DNA of 64,000 bases from Sphingomonas sp. Y57 (GCF_001015195.1 NZ_LDES01000001.1:1-64000), one strand, 5' to 3'; shown: positions 1 through 8,226, counted from the stretch's first letter. The notes: generated by a model from the letters alone, not told the origin. Made by a program: numbers and translations.

Positions 1-209
1 GGCGCCGCGGCGGCCGGGCTCGCGCCGCCCGATGCGGCGGCGTCGCCGCCCTTCACAGGCGAGGGGCGCGCCTCGAGGCCGAGGCGATGGGCCTTGCCGA
101 TCACCGCGTTACGGCTGACACCGCCAAGTTCGTCGGCGATCTGGCTCGCCGTCATCCCCTGTCCCCACAGGCGCTTGAGCTGATCTATCCGTTCTTCCGT
201 CCAGGACAT
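1..209 (-). CDS. gcrA: GcrA cell-cycle regulator (N-terminal part, cut by window edge)
   Basis: This minus-strand frame begins MSWTEERIDQLKRLWGQGMT and continues with SQIADELGGVSRNAVIGKAH, the characteristic N-terminal helix-turn-helix of GcrA. In this family GcrA binds CcrM-methylated GANTC promoters and sigma70-RNA polymerase to drive cell-cycle genes in alphaproteobacteria. About 69 residues are visible before the window edge, ending in an Ala/Pro-rich linker. The C-terminal polymerase-binding part lies outside the window. The start is the ATG at 209. Confidence 0.93.
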   Translation of the reverse strand, partial: MSWTEERIDQLKRLWGQGMTASQIADELGGVSRNAVIGKAHRLGLEARPSPVKGGDAAASGGASPAAAA

Positions 210-280
210 TCTTTCACCTCGTCTGCGCCCGCGCCGGGTGTTCCCAGGCTTGCGGGCGGGGCGGGGAGCCGATAGGCGAA

Positions 281-1114
281 ATGCCCATGAGCGACCAGCC
301 CAAAAAAATCGTGATTCCCACGCCAGGCGAGCCGGTGATCCCGTTCTTCAACTGGGGGGGAATGCGCGCCCTCTATGTGAAGGAGGTGAAGCGTTTCTTC
401 AAGGTCCAGCTTCAGACAATCTGGGCTCCGGCATTCACCACTCTGTTGTATCTGATCATTTTCAGCGTCGCGCTCGGCCGTGGCGGGCGGGAAGTGATGG
501 GGCATCCCTTCGCGACTTTCGTGGCGCCGGGCCTGATCGTGATGGGCATGATGAACGCCGCCTTCGCCAATTCCAGCTTCTCGCTGCTGGTCGGCAAGAT
601 GCAGGGGACGATCATCGATTACCTGATGCCGCCCTTGTCGACCGGGGAAATGCTGGCCGCACTGGTCGGTGCTGCGGTGACGCGCGCGATCCTGGTCGGG
701 CTCGCCTTGTGGGTGGCGATGCTGTTCTGGCCGGGGGTGGACGTGATCCCGGTCCATCCCGTCGTGGTGCTGTGGTTCGGTTTGATGGGGTCGGTGCTGC
801 TCAGCCTGGTCGGCGTGCTGACCTCTATCTGGGCGGACAAGTTCGACCATAGCGCGGCGATCCAGAATTTCGTGGTCGGGCCGCTGTCGCTGCTGTCAGG
901 CACCTTCTATTCGATCGAGAACCTGCATGGCGTGTTCCAGGCTCTGAGCCATGCCAACCCGTTCTTCTACGTGATCTCGGGCTTCCGCTACGGCTTCATC
1001 GGCACCGCCGACTCACCGGTGCTGATCGGCGCCGCCGGCCTTCTGGCGATCAACCTGCTGCTCGTCTGGGCCAATTATGTGGCCCTCGACCGCGGCTGGA
1101 AGATCAAGAGTTAG
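281..1114 (+). CDS. ABC-2 type transporter permease
   Basis: The 277-residue inner-membrane protein has a short basic cytoplasmic N-terminus and about six hydrophobic segments. Its end, PLSGTFYSIENL followed by HANPFFYVISGFRYGF, is typical of ABC-2/YadH-NodJ-type export permeases. Such permeases need an ATP-binding partner, but none is adjacent: gcrA lies divergently to the left and the next gene is convergent. The substrate cannot be told. ATG codons at 281 and 287 are both possible starts. Confidence 0.88.
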   Translation: MPMSDQPKKIVIPTPGEPVIPFFNWGGMRALYVKEVKRFFKVQLQTIWAPAFTTLLYLIIFSVALGRGGREVMGHPFATFVAPGLIVMGMMNAAFANSSFSLLVGKMQGTIIDYLMPPLSTGEMLAALVGAAVTRAILVGLALWVAMLFWPGVDVIPVHPVVVLWFGLMGSVLLSLVGVLTSIWADKFDHSAAIQNFVVGPLSLLSGTFYSIENLHGVFQALSHANPFFYVISGFRYGFIGTADSPVLIGAAGLLAINLLLVWANYVALDRGWKIKS

Positions 1115-1125
1115 GAACCAGCCGT

Positions 1126-1157
1126 CAAAAAAACCGCCCCCGACATGCGGGGGCGGT
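1126..1157 (-). terminator. Rho-independent terminator of the glycine-zipper gene
   Basis: A perfect 9-bp stem (ACCGCCCCC / GGGGGCGGT) with a 7-nt loop lies between two convergent genes. On the minus strand it is followed by a run of seven T (A-run at 1127-1133 on the plus strand), so it should terminate the gene at 1181-1471. It may also stop the permease transcript. Confidence 0.82.
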
Positions 1158-1180
1158 CCTGAACCGATCCGTTCGATCTT

Positions 1181-1471
1181 TTACTTATAACGGCGACGGC
1201 CGTGCTTATCGATGTAGTATTTCCGGCCATGGCTATCGCGATAATAGCGACGTTCCTTGTTGAGCGTGTTGACCAGCGCGCCACCCGCGCCGCCGATCAG
1301 GGCGCCTTCGCCCACCGACAGGCCCGGGATCACCGCACCGGCGACCACGCCACCCGCGGCGCCGATGCCGGCGCCACGCAGAATATGTTCGGCGCTCTGC
1401 GCAAAGGCGGGAGCGCCCGCACCGGCGACCGACAGGGCGGAGACCGCCGCAATGATCTTGATCGTCTTCAT
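1181..1471 (-). CDS. Small exported glycine-zipper protein (paralog 1)
   Basis: This 96-residue protein has a clear signal peptide (MKTIKIIAAVSALSVAGAG, cleavage after AFA). A glycine-zipper segment follows (ILRGAGIGAAGGVVAGAVIP, then GEGALIGGAGGALVNTL), with a short basic, Tyr-rich tail. Glycine-zipper domains occur in outer-membrane and periplasmic proteins that insert in or associate with membranes; the role here is unknown. The start at 1471 is fixed by the Shine-Dalgarno-like GGAAGGGAAG and the signal peptide; a longer upstream reading is not credible. A close paralog lies at 7758-8090. Confidence 0.82.
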   Translation of the reverse strand: MKTIKIIAAVSALSVAGAGAPAFAQSAEHILRGAGIGAAGGVVAGAVIPGLSVGEGALIGGAGGALVNTLNKERRYYRDSHGRKYYIDKHGRRRYK

Positions 1472-1569
1472 GACTACTTCCCTTCCTGCAAACGCGTGTC
1501 TGACAAACGTGGTCGCCCGACATGGGTTCCGCCGTTCATCCGACGTTGTCTGGTATAGGAAAGGGCAAC

Positions 1570-1595
1570 TGAACGCGCGCTGAAAGCGCCGTTCA
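1570..1595 (-). terminator. Hairpin just downstream of the hydroxyacid dehydrogenase gene
   Basis: TGAACG(c)GCGCT and AGCGCCGTTCA form an 11-bp stem with one bulged C and a 3-nt loop, about 10 nt past the stop codon at 1606-1608. No T-run follows, so it is a weak or factor-assisted terminator candidate. Confidence 0.4.
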
Positions 1596-1605
1596 TCTCC
1601 AGGCT

Positions 1606-2604
1606 TCAAATCCACCCCTCGAAAACCTGGTCGCGGGGGCGATGGCCGTCGGCCCATTGGCGGATATTGGCGATCACCCGCTCGCCGGTTTCGGCGCGGC
1701 CTTCGAAGGTGGCCGATCCCATGTGGGGCAGCAGCACGACGTTGTCGAGCGCGAGCAGCCTCGGGTCGATCGCCGGCTCATGGGCGAAGACGTCAAGGCC
1801 GGCGCCGGCGATCGCGCCGCGTTCCAGCCGATCGAGCAACGCTTCCTCGTCGATGATCGGGCCGCGCGCGGTGTTGATCAGGTACATGTGCTCCGGCAGC
1901 AGCGCCAGCCGCCGCGCATCGATCAGATTCTCGGTCTGGGGCGTATGCGGGCAGTGGATCGTGACGATGTCGCTGTCGACGAGAAGCCGGTCGAGATCGG
2001 GCTCGTACCGCGCGGCGAGTTCCTGTTCGACGGACTCGGGCAGGCGGTGACGGTTATGGTAGCTCACCGTCAGGTTGAACGCGGCGGCGCGGCGCGCGAC
2101 GGCGCGGCCGATCCGGCCCATGCCGACGATGCCGAGCCGCTTGCCGGACACACGGTGGCCGAGCATCGATGCCGGGCTCCAGCCGGTCCAGCTCCCCGAT
2201 CGCACCAGTTTCTCGCCCTCGGCCAACCGCCTGGGTACCGACAGGATCAGCGCCATCGTCATGTCGGCTGTGTCCTCGGTCAGGACGCCGGGCGTATTGG
2301 TGACGATCACGCCTGCCGCGCGCGCGGCCTTCAGGTCGATATGGTCCACGCCATTGCCGAAATTGGCGATCAGCCGCAGCCTGCCCCGGCCCGCGGAGAT
2401 GACGCCGGCGTCGACATGGTCGGTGATGGTCGGGACGAGGACGTCGCAGCGCGCCGCGGCGGCGGCGAGCGCCCCCGGGCTCAGGGCAAGGTCGTTCTCG
2501 CTCAGCTCGACGTCGAACAGCTCGCTCATCCGCGCCTCGATCTGCGGCGGGAGGCGGCGAGTGACGACCAGCTTGGGACGGCGGGGGCGATCTTGCTCGG
2601 TCAT
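1606..2604 (-). CDS. D-isomer specific 2-hydroxyacid dehydrogenase (glyoxylate/hydroxypyruvate reductase type)
   Basis: The 332-residue cytosolic oxidoreductase has the Rossmann motif GIVGMGRIGRAVARR near residue 160. The catalytic Arg (INTARGPIIDE), Glu (FAHEPAIDP) and His (LLPHMGSAT) of the family are all present. These enzymes reduce glyoxylate or hydroxypyruvate, or similar 2-keto acids, with NAD(P)H. The length fits the GyaR-like branch. It is a monocistronic minus-strand gene between convergent and divergent neighbours. Substrate preference is not determined by the sequence. Confidence 0.9.
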   Translation of the reverse strand: MTEQDRPRRPKLVVTRRLPPQIEARMSELFDVELSENDLALSPGALAAAAARCDVLVPTITDHVDAGVISAGRGRLRLIANFGNGVDHIDLKAARAAGVIVTNTPGVLTEDTADMTMALILSVPRRLAEGEKLVRSGSWTGWSPASMLGHRVSGKRLGIVGMGRIGRAVARRAAAFNLTVSYHNRHRLPESVEQELAARYEPDLDRLLVDSDIVTIHCPHTPQTENLIDARRLALLPEHMYLINTARGPIIDEEALLDRLERGAIAGAGLDVFAHEPAIDPRLLALDNVVLLPHMGSATFEGRAETGERVIANIRQWADGHRPRDQVFEGWI

Positions 2605-2719
2605 GGCCTGTCGCTAATCCTGCCCGGCTCGGAGCGCAAGCGATGCGTCTCGACTCGGGGACAGGCCCTTGAACGGCGATGGGCGCCCTCTACTATGGAC
2701 GGCAGGTGCCGATTGGGGG

Positions 2720-3202
2720 ATGACGGTGAAGAAACTGGGCTGGACGCTGCTGGGAACGCTGCTGATCGCGGGGGCGGGGGAAGCGCAGGAACGCCGCGTT
2801 CCTTACTGGGCTTCGATCGCGACGGGCGACGCTATGCTGCGCACCGGGCCGGAACGCACTTATCCCGCTACCTGGCGCTACCGTCGCCGCGACCTACCGG
2901 TCCAGGTGGTGCAGGTCTATGGCAATTGGCGCCGCATCCGCGAGCAGGACGGAACCGAGGGCTGGATGCTGGCGACGCTGCTGAGCGCCACGCGCACGGC
3001 GGTCGTGACCGGCGACAGGCCGGCGGAGATGCATGCCGATCCGAGCACCAGTTCGGAGCTCAGCTGGCGCGCCGAGCCGGGCGTCGTCGGCCGGATCAGC
3101 AAGTGCGAAAGCGATTGGTGCCTGTTCGATGTCGGCGGCAAGCGCGGTTATATCCAGGTCGACCATATCTACGGTGTCGATCCGGGAGAGGTGATTGAAT
3201 GA
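2720..3202 (+). CDS. Exported SH3-domain protein
   Basis: This 160-residue protein starts MTVKKLGWTLLGTLLIAGAG, a signal peptide ending near GEAQ. Two bacterial SH3-like repeats follow, one around ATGDAMLRTGPERTYP...DGTEGWMLATLL and one around MHADPSTSSEL...GKRGYIQVDHIYGV. Such domains bind the cell wall or mediate protein contacts in the periplasm. The start at 2720 is chosen because the signal peptide begins there; an upstream ATG at 2669 adds a non-signal extension. Its stop overlaps the next start (ATGA). Confidence 0.82.
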   Translation: MTVKKLGWTLLGTLLIAGAGEAQERRVPYWASIATGDAMLRTGPERTYPATWRYRRRDLPVQVVQVYGNWRRIREQDGTEGWMLATLLSATRTAVVTGDRPAEMHADPSTSSELSWRAEPGVVGRISKCESDWCLFDVGGKRGYIQVDHIYGVDPGEVIE

Positions 3203-3735
3203 GCCTGGGCCCGACGATCGAGACGCCGCGCCTTGTCCTGCGCCCGCACCGGATTAGCGACTATGAGGACTGCTGCGCGCTGACCAGCGATCCCGAGGCG
3301 GTGCGGATGATCTTCCAGAGCCCGATGAGCCGTGAGGACACCTGGCACCGGCTGCTGCGCTTCGCGGGCCATTGGTCGCTGCTCGGCTACGGCTTGCTGA
3401 TCGTCGAGGAGAAGCAGGGCGGCCGGGTGATCGGGGAGGTCGGCCTGGCCGATTTCCATCGTGGCCTCGGCGCGGATTTCGATCCCTTTCCCGAAATGGC
3501 CTGGATGATGTCGACCGACGTCCATGGCCGCGGATACGCTACGGAAGCGGCGCAGGCAGTGCTGCGGTGGATGGAGGTCGCTTTCTCGCCTGATCGCACC
3601 GTATGCATCATCGATCCCGCCAATGGAGCGTCGCTTCGGGTGGCGGAGAAGCTGGGCTATCATCCGATCGGCAACGCCGAATATAAGGGTAAGCTGGTCG
3701 TCAAGCTTCGGCGTTTCGCCACGCCACACATATGA
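3199..3735 (+). CDS. GNAT acetyltransferase (RimJ/RimL-like)
   Basis: The 178-residue protein opens ETPRLVLRPHRISDYEDC, typical of the RimJ/RimL GNAT branch. The acetyl-CoA loop region is HGRGYATEAAQAVLRWM and the C-terminal beta-bulge region is NGASLRVAEKLGY. It would transfer an acetyl group from acetyl-CoA to a protein N-terminus or small amine; the substrate is unknown. ATGA overlap with the SH3-domain gene implies translational coupling. Confidence 0.88.
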   Translation: MSLGPTIETPRLVLRPHRISDYEDCCALTSDPEAVRMIFQSPMSREDTWHRLLRFAGHWSLLGYGLLIVEEKQGGRVIGEVGLADFHRGLGADFDPFPEMAWMMSTDVHGRGYATEAAQAVLRWMEVAFSPDRTVCIIDPANGASLRVAEKLGYHPIGNAEYKGKLVVKLRRFATPHI

Positions 3736-3861
3736 TCCTGGGGGCGGCCCGGGGATGTCGCAAAAAAAGTCACGCGGCTGTCGGAAAGGGGGCGATGGGT
3801 TCGTCGTAGCGATGTTGGGGCCGGCAGCTCCATCGATCGCACCGTGACGAAGGAGGATGCC

Positions 3862-4332
3862 ATGTCCCGGATTACCCCTTGCCTGTGGTTCAAGGATCAG
3901 GCCGAAGAGGCCGCGCGCTTCTATTGCTCGATCCTTCCCGATTCCCGTGTCGACGCCGTCCATCGCGCGACCGTCGATTCGCCCGGTCCCAAGGTGGGCG
4001 ACGTGCTGCTGGTCGAATTCACCCTGGCGGGCCAGAAATTCCAGGCGCTCAATGGCGGCATGGACGCCGAATATGGCCTGGCAGTATCGATGTCGTTCGC
4101 CGCGCGCGACCAGGCGGAGCTCGATCGCGTGTGGGACGGGCTGCTCGCAGGTGGCGCCGCGCAGCAATGCGGCTGGCTGGCCGATCGCTACGGCCTGCAC
4201 TGGCAGATCGTGCCCGAGAATATGGGGAAGATCCTGGCGGACCCGGCCAAGTCCCGCGCCGCCATGGCCGAAGTGTTCAAGATGGTGAAGATCGACATCG
4301 CCACGCTCGAGAAAGCCGTCGCCAACGCCTGA
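3862..4332 (+). CDS. VOC family protein (PhnB-like)
   Basis: The 156-residue single-domain vicinal-oxygen-chelate protein begins MSRITPCLWFKDQAEEAARF. The family's LNGG turn (KFQALNGG) and a C-terminal WQIVPENMGKIL segment match the PhnB/3-demethylubiquinone methyltransferase-like group. The ATG at 3862 is preceded by AAGGAGG with 5-nt spacing and is preferred over a GTG at 3844. It is followed 14 nt later by a second VOC gene. The reaction is unknown. Confidence 0.83.
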   Translation: MSRITPCLWFKDQAEEAARFYCSILPDSRVDAVHRATVDSPGPKVGDVLLVEFTLAGQKFQALNGGMDAEYGLAVSMSFAARDQAELDRVWDGLLAGGAAQQCGWLADRYGLHWQIVPENMGKILADPAKSRAAMAEVFKMVKIDIATLEKAVANA

Positions 4333-4346
4333 ACGGGAGAGACGCC

Positions 4347-5132
4347 ATGGCCTGCAAATTCTTCTGGTACGAATTGATGACCGACGACCGCGCGTCGGCG
4401 GAGGACTTCTACAGGGATGTGGTCGGCTGGACGCTGTCACCCTTCGGCCCGCCCGAGGACCCCTATATGATCGTCGAAGCGGGCGGCCGCGGCGTGGGCG
4501 GAATCATGTCGATTCCCAGGGAAGCCTGCGACCAGGGCATGAAGCCCTGCTGGGTCGGCTATATCCACGCCGAGGACATTGATGCGGCGGTGGAAAAGGT
4601 CCGCGCGGGGGGCGGTAAGGTCTATCGCGGGCCGGAGATGATCCCGACCATCGGCCGTTTCGCGGTCTGCGCCGACCCGCAGGGCGCGATGTTCAACCTG
4701 ATGCAGCCCGAGGGCATGGATATGCCGCCGGTGCCGATGGGCACGATCGGCGCGATCGACTGGCACGAACTGCACAGCAGCGACGGCGAGGCCGGCTTCG
4801 ATTTCTATGCCGGCCAGTTCGGCTGGTCGGCGACCGACGCGCTCGATATGGGCGCGATGGGCACCTACCAGATGTTCGCGATGGAGCCTGTGTCGGGACC
4901 GACCGAGTGCGGTGTCACCGCCGGCGGGATGATGACCGACGCACAGGCGCCCAAGCCCTATTGGACCTTCTATTTCCACGTCGACGACATCGACGCGGCG
5001 CAGGGCCGGATCGCGGCGAACGGCGGCAGCGTGCTGTTCGGTCCGCAGGAGGTTCCGGGCGGCGCCTGGATCATCAACGCGCTCGACCCGCAGGGCGCGA
5101 TGTTCTCGATCGCCGGTCCGCGCAAAGGCTAA
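4347..5132 (+). CDS. Two-domain VOC (glyoxalase/bleomycin-resistance fold) protein
   Basis: This 261-residue protein carries two tandem VOC modules. The first starts CKFFWYELMTDDRASAEDFY and the second IDWHELHSSDGEAGFDFYAG; each ends in a DPQGAMF motif. The arrangement resembles the two-domain VOC proteins often annotated as CFP32-like or glyoxalase family. It is probably co-transcribed with the upstream VOC gene. Substrate and metal use are not evident. Confidence 0.85.
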   Translation: MACKFFWYELMTDDRASAEDFYRDVVGWTLSPFGPPEDPYMIVEAGGRGVGGIMSIPREACDQGMKPCWVGYIHAEDIDAAVEKVRAGGGKVYRGPEMIPTIGRFAVCADPQGAMFNLMQPEGMDMPPVPMGTIGAIDWHELHSSDGEAGFDFYAGQFGWSATDALDMGAMGTYQMFAMEPVSGPTECGVTAGGMMTDAQAPKPYWTFYFHVDDIDAAQGRIAANGGSVLFGPQEVPGGAWIINALDPQGAMFSIAGPRKG

Positions 5133-5137
5133 CCGAA

Positions 5138-5219
5138 CCCGTCATCCCGGCGAAGGCCGGGATGACGGGAGGGCCGCGCTCCTCTCCTGAAACCCCGGCC
5201 CCCGCCGGAGTGACGGGGT
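5138..5219. repeat. Pair of REP-like intergenic palindromes
   Basis: The first copy, 5138-5169, is a perfect 14-bp stem (CCCGTCATCCCGGC) with a GAAG loop. The second, 5192-5219, is a related but imperfect palindrome in opposite orientation (reads ACCCCGTCACTCCGGC on the minus strand). They fill the gap between two convergent genes and could act as transcription terminators or nucleoid/processing elements. Confidence 0.72.
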
Positions 5220-5224
5220 GCCGA

Positions 5225-5824
5225 TCAGCTATAATTGAAGCTGATGCTGATCCGGTCGCCCTTTGCGGTGCTGGGCGGCACTTCGTGGCGCAGCCAGCTC
5301 TCCCAGAGCAGGACCATGCCGGGTTTCGGCTCGGCATAGACGAAGTTGCGGCTGTCCTCGGGCGCATCGGCGGTGCGCGGCGGCGCGGCCATCATCAGCG
5401 GCAAGCGCGGGTCCTCCAGCTTCAGGCCGCCCGATCCCGGCGGTACGCACACGTAGAAGGTGCCGGAGATCACGCTGTGCGGGTGGATATGGCCCGAGTG
5501 GGTCGCGCCCGGCTTCATCAGGTTGACCCACAGGCTGTCGAGCCGGAGCCGGCGACCGAGGTCGAGATGCGACTCCTCGGCGAAGCGGCGGACATGGCCG
5601 TTGAGAAGCTTCGCGAGTTCGGCGATCACCGGGTCGCGCGCGGGCAGGTCGTTGAGCGAGGCGTAAGAGGTGTAGCCGCGATAGCCGTGCGCCTTCGACC
5701 AGCCCTGGCCCGCCCGGTCCTCCGCCGCGAGCATGCGGACCGAGGCCTCGAGTTCCTCGATCAGCGCGGGATTGTCGATCATCGCCTCATAGAGGCGGGT
5801 GACGAAGAGGGTGCGGATGGCCAT
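5225..5824 (-). CDS. Putative 2OG-Fe(II) oxygenase (TIGR02466-like)
   Basis: The 199-residue protein matches the TIGR02466/2OG-FeII_Oxy_5 type. The sequence shows SGHIHPHSVISGTFYV (candidate metal His), KLEDPRLP (Asp), WLRHEVPPS (second His) and GDRISISFNY (Arg for 2-oxoglutarate). Such enzymes hydroxylate unknown substrates using 2-oxoglutarate and oxygen. ATG 5824 has GGCGGAG just upstream and is preferred over 5836. Confidence 0.82.
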   Translation of the reverse strand: MAIRTLFVTRLYEAMIDNPALIEELEASVRMLAAEDRAGQGWSKAHGYRGYTSYASLNDLPARDPVIAELAKLLNGHVRRFAEESHLDLGRRLRLDSLWVNLMKPGATHSGHIHPHSVISGTFYVCVPPGSGGLKLEDPRLPLMMAAPPRTADAPEDSRNFVYAEPKPGMVLLWESWLRHEVPPSTAKGDRISISFNYS

Positions 5825-5855
5825 GCTCCGCCCCAAGCACGGGCGCGGGCGCAGT

Positions 5856-6785
5856 TCAAGGGCGAGCTTGGCGAGAACCGGCGCCCTTCAGCAGCGTCAC
5901 CGCCTTGGCCAGCGCAAGGTCGTTGGGCTTCTTTGCCACGGACACGCGATATCGCGGCGTGAAGCCGTCGCCTTCCAGCCGCCTGCCGCTGGCGGTGCGG
6001 ACGTCATATTCGGCGATGGTGATGCGCCCGCCGCCGGGCAGGCCGTGGTCGACGCCGCCGGTCACCGCGCCCGCGCTGCGCTGTCCGATCGTGAAGGCGC
6101 CGTTCTCGTCGAGGAAATAGGCCAGGATCTCCGCCGCACTCGCCGTGTCGGGGCCGACGATCACCGCCAGCGGGCCGAGATAGGCGTTGGCGCCCGACCC
6201 GCGCGTCTTCTCCTCGATGTCGCGTTTCCCGCTCAGCCGGACGAGTACCCGCCGTTCCCGCGTGAAGATGCCGGCGATCTTGTCGAGTACGTCGTCCCGC
6301 CCGCCGCTGTTGTGGCGCAGGTCGAGGATCACGCCGCGCAGGCCCGGGGTTTCGGCAATCGCCCGCCTGACCCAGCGGTCGTCGCCCGGATCGAACTGAT
6401 CGAAGGCAAGCAGCAGCAACCCGTCGTCGAGGCGGACCATCCGTCGCGAGGCAGGGCCGTCGCCTTCCCCGGGCGGTTCCTTCGCTCGGGCGAGCTCGGT
6501 CGGGCTGGTTGCATAAACATGGCTGTCGTCCAGCTGGTCGAGCATCCGGTTGATCACCGCATAGAGCTGCTCCTCGCTGCGGGCGGCGATCGCCTGAGGA
6601 TAGAAACGGTCGCGGATCAGGCCCCAGTCGTTGCCACCCATCGTCCGGTCCCAATAGCGGTCGGCGACCAGTTCCCAGGCGCGATCGAACACCCGTTCGT
6701 TGGGGGGACTCTGGCGCGCGAGGGCAGGACCGTTCGCCATGACGAGGAGGCTCGCCAACAACGTGAGGCGGGGCAGGGCGCGCAT
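5856..6785 (-). CDS. Exported S41-family-like peptidase
   Basis: This 309-residue protein has a signal peptide (MRALPRLTLLASLLVMANG) and an S41 peptidase domain without an evident PDZ domain. The family core is visible: LDDSH (His 89), VILDLRHNSGGRDDVLD and GPDTASAAEILAYF (probable catalytic Ser 216). The Lys usually found in the GxxTxGKG loop is missing (GQRSAGAVTGG), so a Ser-His arrangement like that of nisin-resistance-type S41 proteins is more likely. The start overlaps the upstream gene's stop by one base (TGATG), and GAAGGAGA precedes it, implying translational coupling. Confidence 0.8.
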   Translation of the reverse strand: MRALPRLTLLASLLVMANGPALARQSPPNERVFDRAWELVADRYWDRTMGGNDWGLIRDRFYPQAIAARSEEQLYAVINRMLDQLDDSHVYATSPTELARAKEPPGEGDGPASRRMVRLDDGLLLLAFDQFDPGDDRWVRRAIAETPGLRGVILDLRHNSGGRDDVLDKIAGIFTRERRVLVRLSGKRDIEEKTRGSGANAYLGPLAVIVGPDTASAAEILAYFLDENGAFTIGQRSAGAVTGGVDHGLPGGGRITIAEYDVRTASGRRLEGDGFTPRYRVSVAKKPNDLALAKAVTLLKGAGSRQARP

Positions 6786-7744
6786 CAATCTTCTCCTTCG
6801 GCGCACCGCAGCGTCAATATGTGGTGGTTCCCGTCATAGGCAGCTTCGCTGCAGCGACCGAGCTGGTCGCGCGCAACCAGCACGACGGGCCACGCCTCTT
6901 GCGGCGGCACCTTCTTCGCGACGACGATATCCTGCGGTTCGGACGGATCGACCGGGAAGGCATGCCGCCCGCCGAAATCGGCGGTGCGTACTGCGATGCG
7001 CGGATAGCGGAAGCCGGCGATCGCGGCGGGCCGGTCGAAGTCGAGGATCGAGATCGGGCGCTCGATGCCGAACGCCGCGACCACCGATCCGCCATCCGTC
7101 AGCCGCCCGCCCTGCGCGCGGGCGAGGATCGCGCCGGCTGAGGCAGTGGCGACGCTTTCAGGGCGCTGCAGCGAGAATTGGACGAAGATCATGTCACGAC
7201 CCGCTATGACACCGGCCTGGGGCCCATGTTCGTCGTTGTCGTCGATCAGGAAGTCGGCGGCCCGCTCGGGCGGGGGCGCGCCTGGCCGCTCGAAGCGGAT
7301 CGTCGCATAGGGGAGCAGGCCGATCCCGATCTCCCCGTCGACTCCGGTGCAGCAGTCGCGACCGTGCGATGCAACCGTCACCAGCATACGCCGGCCGTTG
7401 AGCGTGACGGGCGCGGCGGCCTGAATAACTTTGAGCGTCTCACGTCCCACCAGAGCGTCGAATCCTGCCTCGAAGCGGAAACGGCGATCGGGCGGATCGG
7501 CGGCCAGCCGCCCGGCGGCATCGGGATTGAGTTCGATTAGCCGTTTCTGGTCGAGTGCGACGCGCAGCCGCAGGGGCACTTCGCCAATGCGTACATCGAT
7601 CACCGGATCGTCCATGTCGAGCCGAAGCTCGCCGGTGAAGGGCGGCGGTTGCCTGGCCGCAGCCGCCGGGAAGTCCGTCGCCAGAAGCGGCGTAAGCAGA
7701 ACCGGCGCCAGCAGCCATAGCGCTCGCGCCGGTCCCCGGTTCAT
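6785..7744 (-). CDS. Exported protein of unknown function, possible retropepsin-like fold
   Basis: The 319-residue protein has an N-terminal signal peptide (ALWLLAPVLLTPLLA, cleavage near AAA). The mature region is beta-rich, with VDGEIGIGLLPYATIRF and RDMIFVQFSL segments reminiscent of aspartyl-protease-like (retropepsin) domains, but no convincing DTG pair is visible. It is coupled to the S41-like peptidase downstream, which suggests a joint periplasmic role. I do not recognise it as a named family. Confidence 0.7.
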   Translation of the reverse strand: MNRGPARALWLLAPVLLTPLLATDFPAAAARQPPPFTGELRLDMDDPVIDVRIGEVPLRLRVALDQKRLIELNPDAAGRLAADPPDRRFRFEAGFDALVGRETLKVIQAAAPVTLNGRRMLVTVASHGRDCCTGVDGEIGIGLLPYATIRFERPGAPPPERAADFLIDDNDEHGPQAGVIAGRDMIFVQFSLQRPESVATASAGAILARAQGGRLTDGGSVVAAFGIERPISILDFDRPAAIAGFRYPRIAVRTADFGGRHAFPVDPSEPQDIVVAKKVPPQEAWPVVLVARDQLGRCSEAAYDGNHHILTLRCAEGED

Positions 7745-7757
7745 CTACGGGCCGCCG

Positions 7758-8090
7758 TCAGTTGGCTCGGTAGCTGCGATATTGCGGGGTTGCGGCAACC
7801 GCGCGGGCGCTACGGCTGCTGCTGTAGCGGGTTGTGCCGCGATAGCTGCGCCCACGATAGGTGCGGTGCTCCTTGTTGATCAGCGTGTTGTACAGCACGC
7901 CGCCCGCACCGCCGACCAGCGCTCCTTCGCCGATCGAGAGACCGGGGATCACCGCGCCGGCGATAACGCCGCCGGCAGCGCCGATGCCCGCGCCGCGCAG
8001 GATGTGCGAGGCGCTCTGCGCCGAGGCGGGGGCCGCGATGGCACCCATCGAAAGCAGGGCCGCGCTGCCAAGGACGAATAACTTATTCAT
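7758..8090 (-). CDS. Small exported glycine-zipper protein (paralog 2)
   Basis: This 110-residue paralog of the 1181-1471 gene has signal peptide MNKLFVLGSAALLSMGAIAA followed by ILRGAGIGAAGGVIAGAVIP and GEGALVGGAGGVLYNTL. Its longer tail is Arg/Ser/Tyr-rich. The start at 8090 follows a good AAGGAG; the reading upstream of it is not signal-peptide-like. Only 13 nt separate its stop from the next minus-strand gene, so it may be the first gene of a three-gene unit with the exported protein and S41-like peptidase. Confidence 0.82.
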   Translation of the reverse strand: MNKLFVLGSAALLSMGAIAAPASAQSASHILRGAGIGAAGGVIAGAVIPGLSIGEGALVGGAGGVLYNTLINKEHRTYRGRSYRGTTRYSSSRSARAVAATPQYRSYRAN

Positions 8091-8209
8091 GGCAGGTACT
8101 CCTTCCAAATCCGATGCCGGTAACGGGTAGGAAACGACCCGGTTCCGGCGTTCATTTGGGAGCAAGGAAATAAAGGAAAACAGTATCCGGCTCCGTCCTG
8201 CTTATTGAA

Positions 8210-8226
8210 GGTTCAGTAGCTGAACC
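8210..8226. promoter_or_regulatory. 17-bp palindrome in a divergent promoter region
   Basis: GGTTCAG-TAG-CTGAACC is a perfect inverted repeat 120 nt upstream of the glycine-zipper gene and 32 nt upstream of the divergent 8258 gene. It could be a regulator site; no regulator is encoded nearby. Confidence 0.4.

Noticed and set aside
3736-3861. Short frame starting at ATG 3754 before the first VOC gene
   Set aside because: About 30 codons, no ribosome-binding site or domain; the region is more likely a leader.
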